From Crossiella cryophila (GTDB taxonomy: Bacteria; Actinomycetota; Actinomycetes; Mycobacteriales; Pseudonocardiaceae), in assembly GCF_014204915.1 (NCBI RefSeq), contig NZ_JACHMH010000001.1:7465501-7529500 (forward strand): a stretch of DNA of 64,000 nucleotides. The letters run 5' to 3'. Below, one piece after another: positions 1-7,281 of this stretch. The translations under genes were made by a program, and so were the position numbers. The notes under the pieces are model-generated. The model searched no databases, had not been told where the DNA came from, and worked only from the letters and a program-made list of their open reading frames with translations. Each line of letters opens with the position of its first letter. Position 1 is the stretch's first letter.

Positions 1-2
1 GC

Positions 3-245
3 CTGTCCGCGGGCGTCGAGGTGGACCTGCCGACCACCTCGGTGCTGGCCGGATTGAGCCCGGCGGAGACCCGGCACGGGCTGGAACTGCTGTACGACAA
101 CCATTTGCTCACCGAGTCCGCGCCCGGCCGGTACCTGCTGCACGACCTGGTCAAGGAGTACGCGCGCACCCTGGCCGAGCTGGAGGACCCGACCCTGGAG
201 GCCGAGTTCCACCGATGTCCCGGCCTGACCCAGCGCGCCGGCTGA
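3..245 (+). CDS. C-terminal end of an AfsR/SARP-like regulator (partial)
   Basis: The reading frame is open from the left edge and ends in TGA. The visible 80 residues match the winged-helix segment that follows the NB-ARC ATPase in AfsR-like regulators: a 'LAGLSPAE' stretch, then 'LLYDNHLLTE' and the 'GRYLLHDLVKEYAR' signature. Only about 25 residues follow that signature, so the TPR domain common in AfsR is absent, or has been lost through a frameshift near the end. The DNA-binding and ATPase parts lie outside the window. The GNAT gene downstream is on the opposite strand, so the two converge. Confidence 0.6.
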   Translation: MSAGVEVDLPTTSVLAGLSPAETRHGLELLYDNHLLTESAPGRYLLHDLVKEYARTLAELEDPTLEAEFHRCPGLTQRAG

Positions 246-249
246 GCCG

Positions 250-1137
250 CTAGGCGTCCCGGCACAGGTCCAGACGTTCGGGCAGGGGCCGGAAACCGGC
301 CGAGGTGTAGGTGGCGACCGCGCCGGCGTTGGCGGTCGGGGTGCACACGATCGCGCTGCTGGAGCCCAGTCCACGCAGTGCGCTCGCCGCGGCGAGACTG
401 ATAGCGGTGCCGTGACCGCGACCGCGATGGTCCCGGTGCACCCCCATCGGCTCCAGCACCCCCGGCCTGCCCGGCCCCGCCGCCCACACCGTCACCGCCG
501 CCACCGCGGTGTCCTGGTCGTCCCAGGCGACCAGGCACCGCGCGTCGGCGTAGGGCAGTCCGGACGCCATCCCGTGCCAGCGCTCCTCGGTGAACCTGGC
601 GCTGTCGAAGGCGGACCGGAGCACGGCGGCCTGGATGTGCGCCCGCTCCGGCCCGATCACCTCGATCCGCAGGCCCGGCCGCGGCTCCGGCACCGGCTCG
701 GCGAGGTCGCGGTGCAACGGCGTCCACGGCTCGTCGGCCTGCCAGCCGCCGGCGGAGAGCAGGTCGTGGACCAGTGGGGCGGTGGGTGCTTCGAGGCAGA
801 CCTTGCCCGCTGGCAGCACACCGCGCGCCGGGTCGGTCAGGTCGGCGACGAGTTGTCGCGCCAGCTCCGCGTCCCGTTGCGCCGTCGGCGCGATGGTCAG
901 CCGCAGCAACTCGGGCCCGTCCAACAGTCCGACGGCGAGCAGGTGCCCGTCCCGGCGCCAGGTCCGCACCGCCGCGGCCGTGGCCTCGGCGCCGAGCCGC
1001 CAGTACCAGCCCAGGTCGCCGGGGTGCAGTTGCATCGGCGCGCCCTCGTACTGCCAGTCCCGCAACGCGTGCACGGCCTCGCTCAGCCCGTCGAGGTCCG
1101 GCCTGCCCAGCACGATCGCCATCCCCCGATCAGACAC
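250..1137 (-). CDS. GNAT-family N-acetyltransferase, two-domain type
   Basis: The protein has about 295 residues, roughly twice a single GNAT domain. The C-terminal half carries the acetyl-CoA binding motif A ('GVHRDHRGRGHGTAI') and a late 'YTSAGFRPL' strand typical of motif B. The N-terminal half resembles a degenerate GNAT fold without a clear motif A, as in tandem GNAT proteins. The substrate cannot be told from sequence. I chose the GTG at 1137, which overlaps the stop of the upstream erythromycin-esterase-like gene by 8 bp and implies translational coupling. An ATG at 1122, just after that stop, is an equally possible start. Confidence 0.75.
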   Translation of the reverse strand: MSDRGMAIVLGRPDLDGLSEAVHALRDWQYEGAPMQLHPGDLGWYWRLGAEATAAAVRTWRRDGHLLAVGLLDGPELLRLTIAPTAQRDAELARQLVADLTDPARGVLPAGKVCLEAPTAPLVHDLLSAGGWQADEPWTPLHRDLAEPVPEPRPGLRIEVIGPERAHIQAAVLRSAFDSARFTEERWHGMASGLPYADARCLVAWDDQDTAVAAVTVWAAGPGRPGVLEPMGVHRDHRGRGHGTAISLAAASALRGLGSSSAIVCTPTANAGAVATYTSAGFRPLPERLDLCRDA

Positions 1138-2470
1138 CACCGGACCGACTGTCCGCACCCGATTTCCGGCCGGCCTGGCCGGTACGCGGCCGCGCGCGGG
1201 TGGTGCGGGCCAGGTAGGCGATGCCGTCGAACTCCGCACCCAGCCGCACGGCCACGGTCTCCTTCTTCAACGCGGGCCAGAACCCGATCACCGACCCATA
1301 GGCCCGCATCCGCTGCTTCCCGTCCAGCCACTCCCGCACCACCGGATCGGCCCCCGCGCCCCGCAGATCCACCAAATGATCACCCCCAGCCTGCGCGAGC
1401 TGCCATTCCAGGGTGCCGGCCTCGGCCGGATCCAGCTCGAACTCGGCCAACTCACTGGTCCCCAGCTTCATGGCCTGGAACCCACCCTCATTGGTCACCA
1501 ACGCGAGCGCGTAGTAACCATCCCCCAGCCAATCCCGCAGCTCAGCACCGAGCGCGGCCTCCTTGCTGGACCGGGTGGCCGCGGCCAGATGCCCGTTGTG
1601 CGCCCACACCATCGCCCGAGCATCGGGCTCGGCCAGAATCCGCCGCAACGCCTCGGCCATGGTCCGATCCCGCAGGTGCCCCCCGGCCTGTCCCAGCGTC
1701 GGCAAGGTCCGGATCTCCGCGGCCCGATCCACCGCCCAGCCATGCCATTCCGCCTCCCGCCACCCGTCATCGTCGGCAGGATGCGCGGCCAGCCAAGCCA
1801 CCGTCTCCGCCACCACCGCCCGCGCCGCGAGCACCTCGGACTGGGCGGCCCCCGGCCGCACCCCGGGGATCTTCCGCCACAGCTGCCGGAAGGTCTCGCT
1901 GATGATCCGCCCCACGCTGAGCTTGGTGAACTCCACCCGCAACGCCTTGACCGCCTGCCGGAACGCGATGGCCCGGTCACTGTCCACTGTGTCCAGATAC
2001 CCGGCGATCGCCTCGGTGCCCGCACGTTCCAGCACCGGGTCCACGCCACGGAAACGCACGCGCTGGTCGAGGGGCAGGTCCGCGTTGTGCGCCCGCAGCC
2101 ATTCGATCAGCGCCAGGACCTCCTCGGTGTCCCAGGTCCAGTAGCCGAGCTTGGCCAGGACCTCGGCGGCGGAACCGGTGCCGTGCACCACGTAGTCGTC
2201 CACGGCGCGGCAGGAGGACCAGCCCGCCTCGATGGCGAACACGGTGAATCCCAGCTGGGTCACCAGGAATTCGACCAGGCGGTGTTTGAGGGTGAAGAAC
2301 TCGCGGGTGCCGTGGGTGGCCTCGCCGAGCCCGACGACCCGGACGCCGTCGAGGGCGGTGACGAGGGGGGTCAGATCGTCGAGGGCTTGGCCGGGGTCGG
2401 TGCTGTGCAAGGGGATGGTGTGGTTGGCCAGGGTGGTGGTGAGCTGGTCGGGCTGGGGCTCAGGTGACAT
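1130..2470 (-). CDS. Erythromycin esterase family protein
   Basis: This 446-residue protein belongs to the erythromycin esterase family (PF05139), whose best-known members EreA/EreB open the macrolide lactone. Many actinomycete homologues have unknown substrates. Visible family marks are 'GLGEATHGTREFF' near residues 48-58 with the catalytic-type histidine at 53, 'AIEAGW' near 80, and 'MVWAHNGHL' near 300. There is no signal peptide, so it is probably cytoplasmic. It overlaps the GNAT gene downstream and the two likely form one transcript. Macrolide resistance is possible but not shown. A second, shorter homologue lies at 17568-18728. Confidence 0.85.
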   Translation of the reverse strand: MSPEPQPDQLTTTLANHTIPLHSTDPGQALDDLTPLVTALDGVRVVGLGEATHGTREFFTLKHRLVEFLVTQLGFTVFAIEAGWSSCRAVDDYVVHGTGSAAEVLAKLGYWTWDTEEVLALIEWLRAHNADLPLDQRVRFRGVDPVLERAGTEAIAGYLDTVDSDRAIAFRQAVKALRVEFTKLSVGRIISETFRQLWRKIPGVRPGAAQSEVLAARAVVAETVAWLAAHPADDDGWREAEWHGWAVDRAAEIRTLPTLGQAGGHLRDRTMAEALRRILAEPDARAMVWAHNGHLAAATRSSKEAALGAELRDWLGDGYYALALVTNEGGFQAMKLGTSELAEFELDPAEAGTLEWQLAQAGGDHLVDLRGAGADPVVREWLDGKQRMRAYGSVIGFWPALKKETVAVRLGAEFDGIAYLARTTRARPRTGQAGRKSGADSRSGGV

Positions 2471-2623
2471 TCGGTGACCTCATGACATCGGAGGGTACCG
2501 AAGATCAGTAGTGGACGATTCAGCCGCCGGGCAGCCGGAACGCCAGCCAACCGCTGACCGCACGGGTCACCCGCCCTCGACCGGCGTTCGCGAGCCGGGC
2601 CGGGTGCTTGAGCGGTTCTACCT

Positions 2624-2645
2624 GTCTACCGACCGTTCGGTAGAC
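2624..2645. promoter_or_regulatory. Palindromic operator candidate
   Basis: Two 9-bp arms, GTCTACCGA and TCGGTAGAC, are separated by 4 bp. The site lies in the 214-bp gap between the erythromycin-esterase-like gene and the 3' end of the LysR gene. The shape fits a TetR-type operator, but no TetR gene is visible nearby. The central 18 bp recur exactly, on the other strand, inside the SARP gene near 39238. Confidence 0.4.
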
Positions 2646-2684
2646 GCCCCCAAAGCATCACTTGCCAACAACCCGCCCCCATGC

Positions 2685-3566
2685 TCAGACCTCCCACTCC
2701 CCCGCCAACTCCAGCGCCATCCGCACAAACCGAGCAACCCACGGCGACCGACTCCCCCCAGGCCAAAGCACCAACGTCCGATAAGGCGCCGCATCCAACA
2801 CCGGCCGATAAACCACATCCGGCCGCACATTCCGCGCCGCCAGCGAACCAGGCACCAACGCCACCGCCTCCCCCAGCGCGACCACCTCCAGCAACTGCGC
2901 GCTGTCCCGCACCACCGGGCCATCAGCCGGGCGGTCCGGGTTGCCCAGCCAGTAATCGCGGTCGATGGTGGCCGGGTCGCGCCAGCGGGGTGCGGGTTCG
3001 GTGGCCAGGTCGGCGGTGGTCAGGGTGGGTCGGTGGGCCAGGCGGTGCGATGCGGGGAGGGCGGCGACGCGGGGTTCGGTGTGCAGGGGTTCGGTGTCCA
3101 GGCTGTGGGTGTTGACGCAGGAGGCGATGGCGATGTCCGCGCTGCCATCTCGGACCAGGTCGGCCTGGGCGCCGAACTCGCTGAGCAGGACTTCGATCTG
3201 CGGGGCGGTCGGGTCGGCGGCGAACCGGGTCTTGAGCCGGTGCAACAACTCGGTGGCGACGCCCGGGTAGGCGGTGACCACGAGACCTCGGCCGGACTGG
3301 GCCGCGCGGCGGGTTCGGCGGACCGCTGCCTCCAGCGCACCGAGCACCAGGGCGGCTTCCTTGAGCAGGACCTCGCCGGCCTCGGTCAGGGTCAGGCGGG
3401 GGCCGGTGCGGTCGAACAGGGCCAGGCCGAGGCGGTGTTCGAGTTGGCGCATGGCCCGGGACAGCGGGGGTTGGGCGATGCCGAGGCGTTCCGCCGCACG
3501 GGTGATGTTGAGGTCCTCGGCGACGGCGCGGAAGTAGCGCAGTTCGCGGATTTCCGGGTCGGGCAT
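2685..3566 (-). CDS. LysR-family transcriptional regulator
   Basis: This 293-residue protein has the normal LysR length. The N-terminal winged HTH spans about residues 5-64 ('LRYFRAVAEDLNITRAAERLG...LSRAMRQLEHRLGLALFDR'), followed by a periplasmic-binding-like effector domain. It is transcribed away from an SDR oxidoreductase with only 70 bp between the start codons, the classical LysR/target layout, so it probably controls itself and the SDR. A T-N11-A dyad overlaps its own ATG at 3566. The effector is unknown. Confidence 0.9.
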   Translation of the reverse strand: MPDPEIRELRYFRAVAEDLNITRAAERLGIAQPPLSRAMRQLEHRLGLALFDRTGPRLTLTEAGEVLLKEAALVLGALEAAVRRTRRAAQSGRGLVVTAYPGVATELLHRLKTRFAADPTAPQIEVLLSEFGAQADLVRDGSADIAIASCVNTHSLDTEPLHTEPRVAALPASHRLAHRPTLTTADLATEPAPRWRDPATIDRDYWLGNPDRPADGPVVRDSAQLLEVVALGEAVALVPGSLAARNVRPDVVYRPVLDAAPYRTLVLWPGGSRSPWVARFVRMALELAGEWEV

Positions 3567-3580
3567 ACCGCCAGGGTATG
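3564..3580. promoter_or_regulatory. LysR-type operator (TN11A box) over the LysR start codon
   Basis: A perfect 6-bp inverted repeat, CATACC-N5-GGTATG, contains a T-N11-A core (T at 3566, A at 3578). It includes the ATG of the LysR gene, which would favour autorepression. A second overlapping dyad, CGCCA-N5-TGGCG, covers 3569-3583. The SDR start lies 57 bp further on. Confidence 0.55.
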
Positions 3581-3636
3581 GCGTGCGACCGGATTGGTCT
3601 TGGGCTTGTGGCGGCTGGGCCGGTGGAGTGGACGGC

Positions 3637-4398
3637 ATGCAGGCGAATGACGTAGCGCTGGTGACCGGTGCCAACAAGGGCATCGGTCGGGAGATCGTCC
3701 GGCAGCTCGCCCTCCAGGGGTACACCGTCTTCCTCGGTGCCCGGGATGTGGAACGGGGGCAGGCGGCGGTGGCGGAATTGCTGGCGTCGCCGGGGGAATC
3801 CGGCGGGGACATCCGGTTCGTGCGGCTCGATGTGACCGACGGGGACTCGGTTCGGGCGGCCGTTGGCCTAATCGAAAGCCGGGTGGGGCGGCTGGATGTG
3901 CTGGTCAACAACGCGGGGATCGTGGTCGAGTGGGGTGTCCGGGCCGAGGAGGTCACGGCGGCGCAGGTTCGCGAGGTGTTCGAGGTCAACGTGTTCGGCG
4001 TGGTCGCGCTGACCTCGGCCTGTGTGCCGCTGCTGCGGCGGTCCGGGAATCCGCGGATCGTGAACATGTCCAGCGGGCTCGGCTCGCTCGGCCTGCTCAG
4101 CGACCCGGCGAGTCCGTTCTCCGCCAGGGAACTGCTCGCCTACAGCGCCTCCAAGGCCGCGCTCAACGCGCTGACCCTGGGCTACGCCGACGCCCTGCGC
4201 GCGGACGGCATCAAGGTCAACGCGACCAGCCCCGGCCTGGTGCGGACCGACGGCAACGCCGCCGCGACCTTCCCCCGCGGCGAGCGCGGTCCGGCCGAGG
4301 GCGCCGTGGTCCCGGTCGGGCTCGCCACCCTGCCCGCGGACGGTCCCACCGGTGTTTTCCGCGGCCCGGATGCCCTGGACCAGACCATCCCCTGGTGA
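3637..4398 (+). CDS. Short-chain dehydrogenase/reductase (carbonyl-reductase-like)
   Basis: This 253-residue classical SDR has the cofactor motif 'TGANKGIG' at its N-terminus, 'NNAG' near residue 90, an active-site serine region ('NMSSGLGSLG') and 'YSASK' with the catalytic Tyr and Lys. 'SPGLVRTD' follows the catalytic helix. 'GANKGIGREI' resembles NADPH-dependent carbonyl reductases. The start at 3637 is preceded by GGTGGAG about 9 bp upstream. It diverges from the LysR regulator and is its likely target. The substrate is unknown. Confidence 0.85.
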   Translation: MQANDVALVTGANKGIGREIVRQLALQGYTVFLGARDVERGQAAVAELLASPGESGGDIRFVRLDVTDGDSVRAAVGLIESRVGRLDVLVNNAGIVVEWGVRAEEVTAAQVREVFEVNVFGVVALTSACVPLLRRSGNPRIVNMSSGLGSLGLLSDPASPFSARELLAYSASKAALNALTLGYADALRADGIKVNATSPGLVRTDGNAAATFPRGERGPAEGAVVPVGLATLPADGPTGVFRGPDALDQTIPW

Positions 4399-4459
4399 GC
4401 GCGCCGGCGTTCAGCGGGCTGACCGGGCTGTTCCTTGACGTGAACCCGCAGGTCATTTA

Positions 4460-4471
4460 TGGTCTAGACCA
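4460..4471. promoter_or_regulatory. DasR-type (dre) operator upstream of the LPMO
   Basis: TGGTCTAGACCA is a perfect 12-bp palindrome and matches the core of the GlcNAc-responsive dre element bound by DasR at chitin-utilisation promoters in streptomycetes. It sits 238 bp before the LPMO ATG inside the 310-bp gap 4399-4708. The gap otherwise holds only a hairpin at 4593-4611 and no credible gene. The implied leader is long, or a further promoter lies closer to the gene. Confidence 0.65.
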
Positions 4472-4592
4472 CGTCACACTGAGTGACGCACGGACCCGCC
4501 GCCGCCGTCCGTGTCCCGGTAATCGGCCCTGGCCGTCGCCGCGGACGCGAGAGCGGAGCGAGTGGCGTGTGTGTCCGCGTTCCCGTTCCGCG

Positions 4593-4611
4593 GCGCCGGT
4601 TCGACCGGCGC
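4593..4611 (+). terminator. Hairpin in the LPMO leader
   Basis: An 8-bp perfect stem, GCGCCGGT and ACCGGCGC, closes a 3-base loop. No T-run follows. It could end the SDR transcript or be a structured part of the LPMO 5' leader. The sequence does not decide which. Confidence 0.35.
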
Positions 4612-4708
4612 AGGCACCTGTTGACCGCGCGCGACGGGACACGGCGTTGTGCGCACCGGCGGCCTGATCACCCCTGTAGGTCGGGCCGCGACGCTGGGAG
4701 CTGATCCA

Positions 4709-5440
4709 ATGAAGCTCAGACGTTTCCTCGCCATGGCCACGGCCGCCATCGGCATCACCCCGTTCCTGCTCGTGGTCCTGCCCGCGAGTTCGGCCTTCGC
4801 GCACGGCTACATCTCCTCCCCGCCCAGTCGGCAGGCCCAGTGCGCGCAGGGCACCGTGCCCTGTGGGCCGATCAAGTACGAACCGCAGAGCGTGGAGGGC
4901 CCCAAGGGACTGCGCAGTTGCAGTGGCGGCAACGCGCCCTTCGCCGACCTCGACGATGACGGCAAGGGCTGGCGGGCGACCTCGGTCGGCAACTCGGTGA
5001 CCTTCACCTGGACCTTCACCGCCCGGCACCGCACCCGCGACTACGAGTACTACCTCAACGGCCAGCGGGTCGCGCTGGTCGACGGCGGCAACGTGCAACC
5101 ACCGCCGACCGTCTCGCACACGGTGAACCTGGGTGGCGCGACCGGCAGGCAGAAGCTGCTGGCGATCTGGAACATCGGCGACACGCCCATGGCCTTCTAC
5201 GCCTGTGTCGACCTGCAGATCGGCGGCGGTGGCACGCCCACCACCAGTCCGACCACCAGCACCACCACCCGCACCACGACCACGACCCCGCCACCCGGCG
5301 GGACCTGGGCGGCCAACACCGCCTACCAGGTGGGCAGCCAGGTCACCTACAACGGCTCGACCTACCGCTGCACGCTGGCGCACACCTCGCTGCCCGGCTG
5401 GGAACCGCCCAACACCCCCGCCCTGTGGCAACAGGTCTGA
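4709..5440 (+). CDS. Secreted AA10 lytic polysaccharide monooxygenase with C-terminal CBM5/12
   Basis: This is a copper-dependent oxidative chitinase-type (possibly cellulolytic) LPMO of 243 residues. A signal peptide ends in 'SSAFA', so the mature protein begins with His32 ('HGYISSPPSR'), as required for the copper histidine brace. The second brace histidine is H107 in 'TARHRTRDYEYYLNG', and 'MAFYACVDL' supplies the axial Phe region. A Thr/Pro-rich linker leads to a CBM5/12 chitin-binding module (about 198-243, 'TWAANTAYQVGSQVTYNGSTYRC'). GGGAG lies 8 bp before the ATG. The upstream dre palindrome supports chitin as substrate. Confidence 0.93.
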   Translation: MKLRRFLAMATAAIGITPFLLVVLPASSAFAHGYISSPPSRQAQCAQGTVPCGPIKYEPQSVEGPKGLRSCSGGNAPFADLDDDGKGWRATSVGNSVTFTWTFTARHRTRDYEYYLNGQRVALVDGGNVQPPPTVSHTVNLGGATGRQKLLAIWNIGDTPMAFYACVDLQIGGGGTPTTSPTTSTTTRTTTTTPPPGGTWAANTAYQVGSQVTYNGSTYRCTLAHTSLPGWEPPNTPALWQQV

Positions 5441-5456
5441 TCACGGCACGCCGGCT

Positions 5457-5480
5457 CGCGCCCCAGCCGCCGGGGGCGCG
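5457..5480 (+). terminator. GC hairpin between LPMO and DUF305 genes
   Basis: Arms CGCGCCCC and GGGGCGCG pair across 8 bases, 16 bp after the LPMO stop and 8 bp before the DUF305 ribosome-binding site. No T-run follows. It may partly terminate or stabilise a shared transcript rather than fully separate the two genes. Confidence 0.45.
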
Positions 5481-5504
5481 GGCCCGCCAGGAGAGGCAGT
5501 CATC

Positions 5505-6101
5505 GTGAACCGTGCCACGCTCGTCCCGATCCTGTTGGGCGCGTTGGTGTTCGCCGGGTGCGCGAGCCCCGGACCCGGCCCGACCGCACCGCCGTCGTCG
5601 TCGAACCGGGTCGCCGCACCCACTGCCGCGGGCGCGGACCACAACGACGCCGACGTGATGTTCCTGCAGATGATGATCCCGCACCACGGGCAGGCGGTGG
5701 AGATCGCGCGGCTGGCCAAGACCAAGGCCACCCGCAAGGAGATCCGGGAACTGGCCGCGGCGGTGGAGGCGACCCAGGTCAGCGAGGCGGAGAGCATGAC
5801 CGCCTGGCTGCGGGCCTGGGGCAAGCCGACCGAGGCGGACAGCGATCCGAACGCGCACGCCCACCACGGCGGCATGCCCGCGACCTCCAAGGACGTGATC
5901 GACGCACTGGCCAAGGGCGGTCCGAGCTTCGACCGGGACGCGGTCAACGTGCTGACCGGGCATCAGCACGGCGCGGTGGAGATGGCCCGCACCGAACTCA
6001 AGGACGGGCGCAACCCGCAGGCCAAGCAGCTGGCGGACCGGATCGTGCAGTCCCGCACCGCACAGATCCAGCAGCTGCTGACCCTGCTCGGCCAGTCCTA
6101 A
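5505..6101 (+). CDS. DUF305 lipoprotein, putative copper-binding
   Basis: This 198-residue exported protein has a lipobox 'LVFAGC' (Cys19) and a Pro/Ser-rich tether. It carries two DUF305 ferritin-like helical motifs, 'MMIPHHGQAVEIA' and 'LTGHQHGAVEMA', rich in Met and His. DUF305 proteins are often linked to copper handling. The GTG at 5505 has AGGAGAGG 8 bp upstream. It lies 64 bp after the copper enzyme LPMO on the same strand, so a role in supplying or guarding copper at the cell surface is a fair inference, unproven. Confidence 0.85.
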   Translation: MNRATLVPILLGALVFAGCASPGPGPTAPPSSSNRVAAPTAAGADHNDADVMFLQMMIPHHGQAVEIARLAKTKATRKEIRELAAAVEATQVSEAESMTAWLRAWGKPTEADSDPNAHAHHGGMPATSKDVIDALAKGGPSFDRDAVNVLTGHQHGAVEMARTELKDGRNPQAKQLADRIVQSRTAQIQQLLTLLGQS

Positions 6102-6107
6102 GCAAGC

Positions 6108-6271
6108 GTGTTGGCCGTTCTCGTACGGTGTGTTGGCCGTTATGGACGGTGTGTTGGCCGTTATGGACGGTGTGTTGGCCGTTATGGACGGTGTGTTGGC
6201 CGTTGCGGGCGGTGTGTTGGCCGGATGGGTGTACCAGTTCGGCCAACACTGTGTACGACAACGGCCAACAC
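6108..6271. repeat. 21-bp tandem repeats with inverted copy between convergent genes
   Basis: The core GTGTTGGCCGTT begins units at 6108 (22 bp), 6130, 6151, 6172 and 6193 (21 bp each). The units at 6130, 6151 and 6172 are identical, and a truncated unit starts at 6214. The reverse complement, AACGGCCAACAC, lies at 6260-6271 and a shorter piece at 6241. The array fills the gap between two convergent genes, so either strand could fold into alternative long hairpins and act as a bidirectional terminator. The short reading frames across it look like artefacts. Confidence 0.8.
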
Positions 6272-6283
6272 GCCGGGGGGTTT

Positions 6284-7252
6284 CTAGCTGGAAAGCCTGG
6301 ACAGCAAGGAGAGTCCGGCGCGGTCTACTGAGGCCGCGGTCGCTGACAGCAGCACCACGCCGGTGGCCGCGGCTCGGTCCAGGCCGAGCCAGCTGCGGAA
6401 GCCGCCGGTGCCGCCGTTGTGCCAGGTGACCTCGCGGTCCTGGTGCAGCTGGGTGAACCAGGCGGCGCCGATGCGGACCCGGGGACCGGCCAGGTCGGTC
6501 ACCGGGTCCAGCGCGGCCATCCCGGGCGCGGAACCGTCCAGCAGTGCGGCGGTCAGCTTCGCCATGTCCTGGATCGAGGCCCGGATGCCGCCTGCGGGGC
6601 CGACCGCCTCGCCGGTCCACGGCGCGCGTGGCCGTCCGGACCTGCTGCGGCCCGCCACGGCTCCGGTGCGGATCTCATACGGCGTGGCGGGCACGTAGAA
6701 GCGTTCCAGGCCAAGGGGTTCGGTGACTCGGCGGCGGAGCAGGTCGGGGTAGCTGGTCCTGGCCGCGCGGGCCAGGGCGTGGCCGAGCAGTTCGTAGCCG
6801 AGGTTGGAGTAGCGGAAGCGGGGTTTGCCGGGCTGGACGCGGTCGAGGCAGGCGAGCAGCTCGTTGAGCGTTTCGCCGTAGGGGTTGGTGCCGTGTCGCC
6901 ACAGCGCGATCGACTTGCGCAGCGTGGAACCGGTGGCGGCCAGCCGGGGCAGGCCGGAGTGGTGCGTGCTGACCGCGGCCAGGGTGAGCGCGGCGGCCGG
7001 GGCCTGGCCCAGTGGCAGCAGGTCACCGAGGGTGGTGGCGGAGGCGATCTGCTCGCGGTCCAGGGCGTCGGCGTAGAGCAGGCCGGTGACGCCCTTGCTG
7101 ATCGAGCCGATCTCGAAGTCGGCGGTCAGCTCCGCGCCTACGCAGGCCACACTGGTCGTGCCTGGCCGGACGGTGGCCACGGCGAAGACCGGGTGCCGCC
7201 TGCCCAGCAGCTCCTGTGCCCGTTGTGCCAGTTCCCGGTCACCATTGATCAC
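6284..7252 (-). CDS. Serine hydrolase of the beta-lactamase/penicillin-binding fold (class C type)
   Basis: This 322-residue protein shows the three family motifs: S-x-x-K in 'GSISKG' with the nucleophilic serine, the Tyr motif in 'RYSNLGYELLGHAL', and 'HNGGTGG' as the third. No clear signal peptide is seen, so it may act in the cytoplasm as an esterase or peptidase rather than a secreted beta-lactamase. The GTG at 7252 is preceded by GGGGAGG. It lies 29 bp downstream of the tannase-like gene on the same strand, probably co-transcribed. Confidence 0.85.
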   Translation of the reverse strand: MINGDRELAQRAQELLGRRHPVFAVATVRPGTTSVACVGAELTADFEIGSISKGVTGLLYADALDREQIASATTLGDLLPLGQAPAAALTLAAVSTHHSGLPRLAATGSTLRKSIALWRHGTNPYGETLNELLACLDRVQPGKPRFRYSNLGYELLGHALARAARTSYPDLLRRRVTEPLGLERFYVPATPYEIRTGAVAGRSRSGRPRAPWTGEAVGPAGGIRASIQDMAKLTAALLDGSAPGMAALDPVTDLAGPRVRIGAAWFTQLHQDREVTWHNGGTGGFRSWLGLDRAAATGVVLLSATAASVDRAGLSLLSRLSS

Positions 7253-7281
7253 ACGCCTCGACCTCCCCAGGTGCCCCCAGT

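Noticed and set aside
590-2467. Long plus-strand frames opposite the GNAT and erythromycin-esterase-like genes
   Set aside because: They are antisense shadows with Arg/Gly/Pro-rich composition. The minus-strand genes have clear family motifs.
1130-2470. Calling the gene ereA and stating macrolide resistance
   Set aside because: The family is broad in actinomycetes and most members are not shown to act on erythromycin.
6108-6271. Possible CRISPR array or repeat protein gene
   Set aside because: Units are 21 bp and directly adjacent with no variable spacers. The frames across them are short, start in repeats and have no ribosome site.
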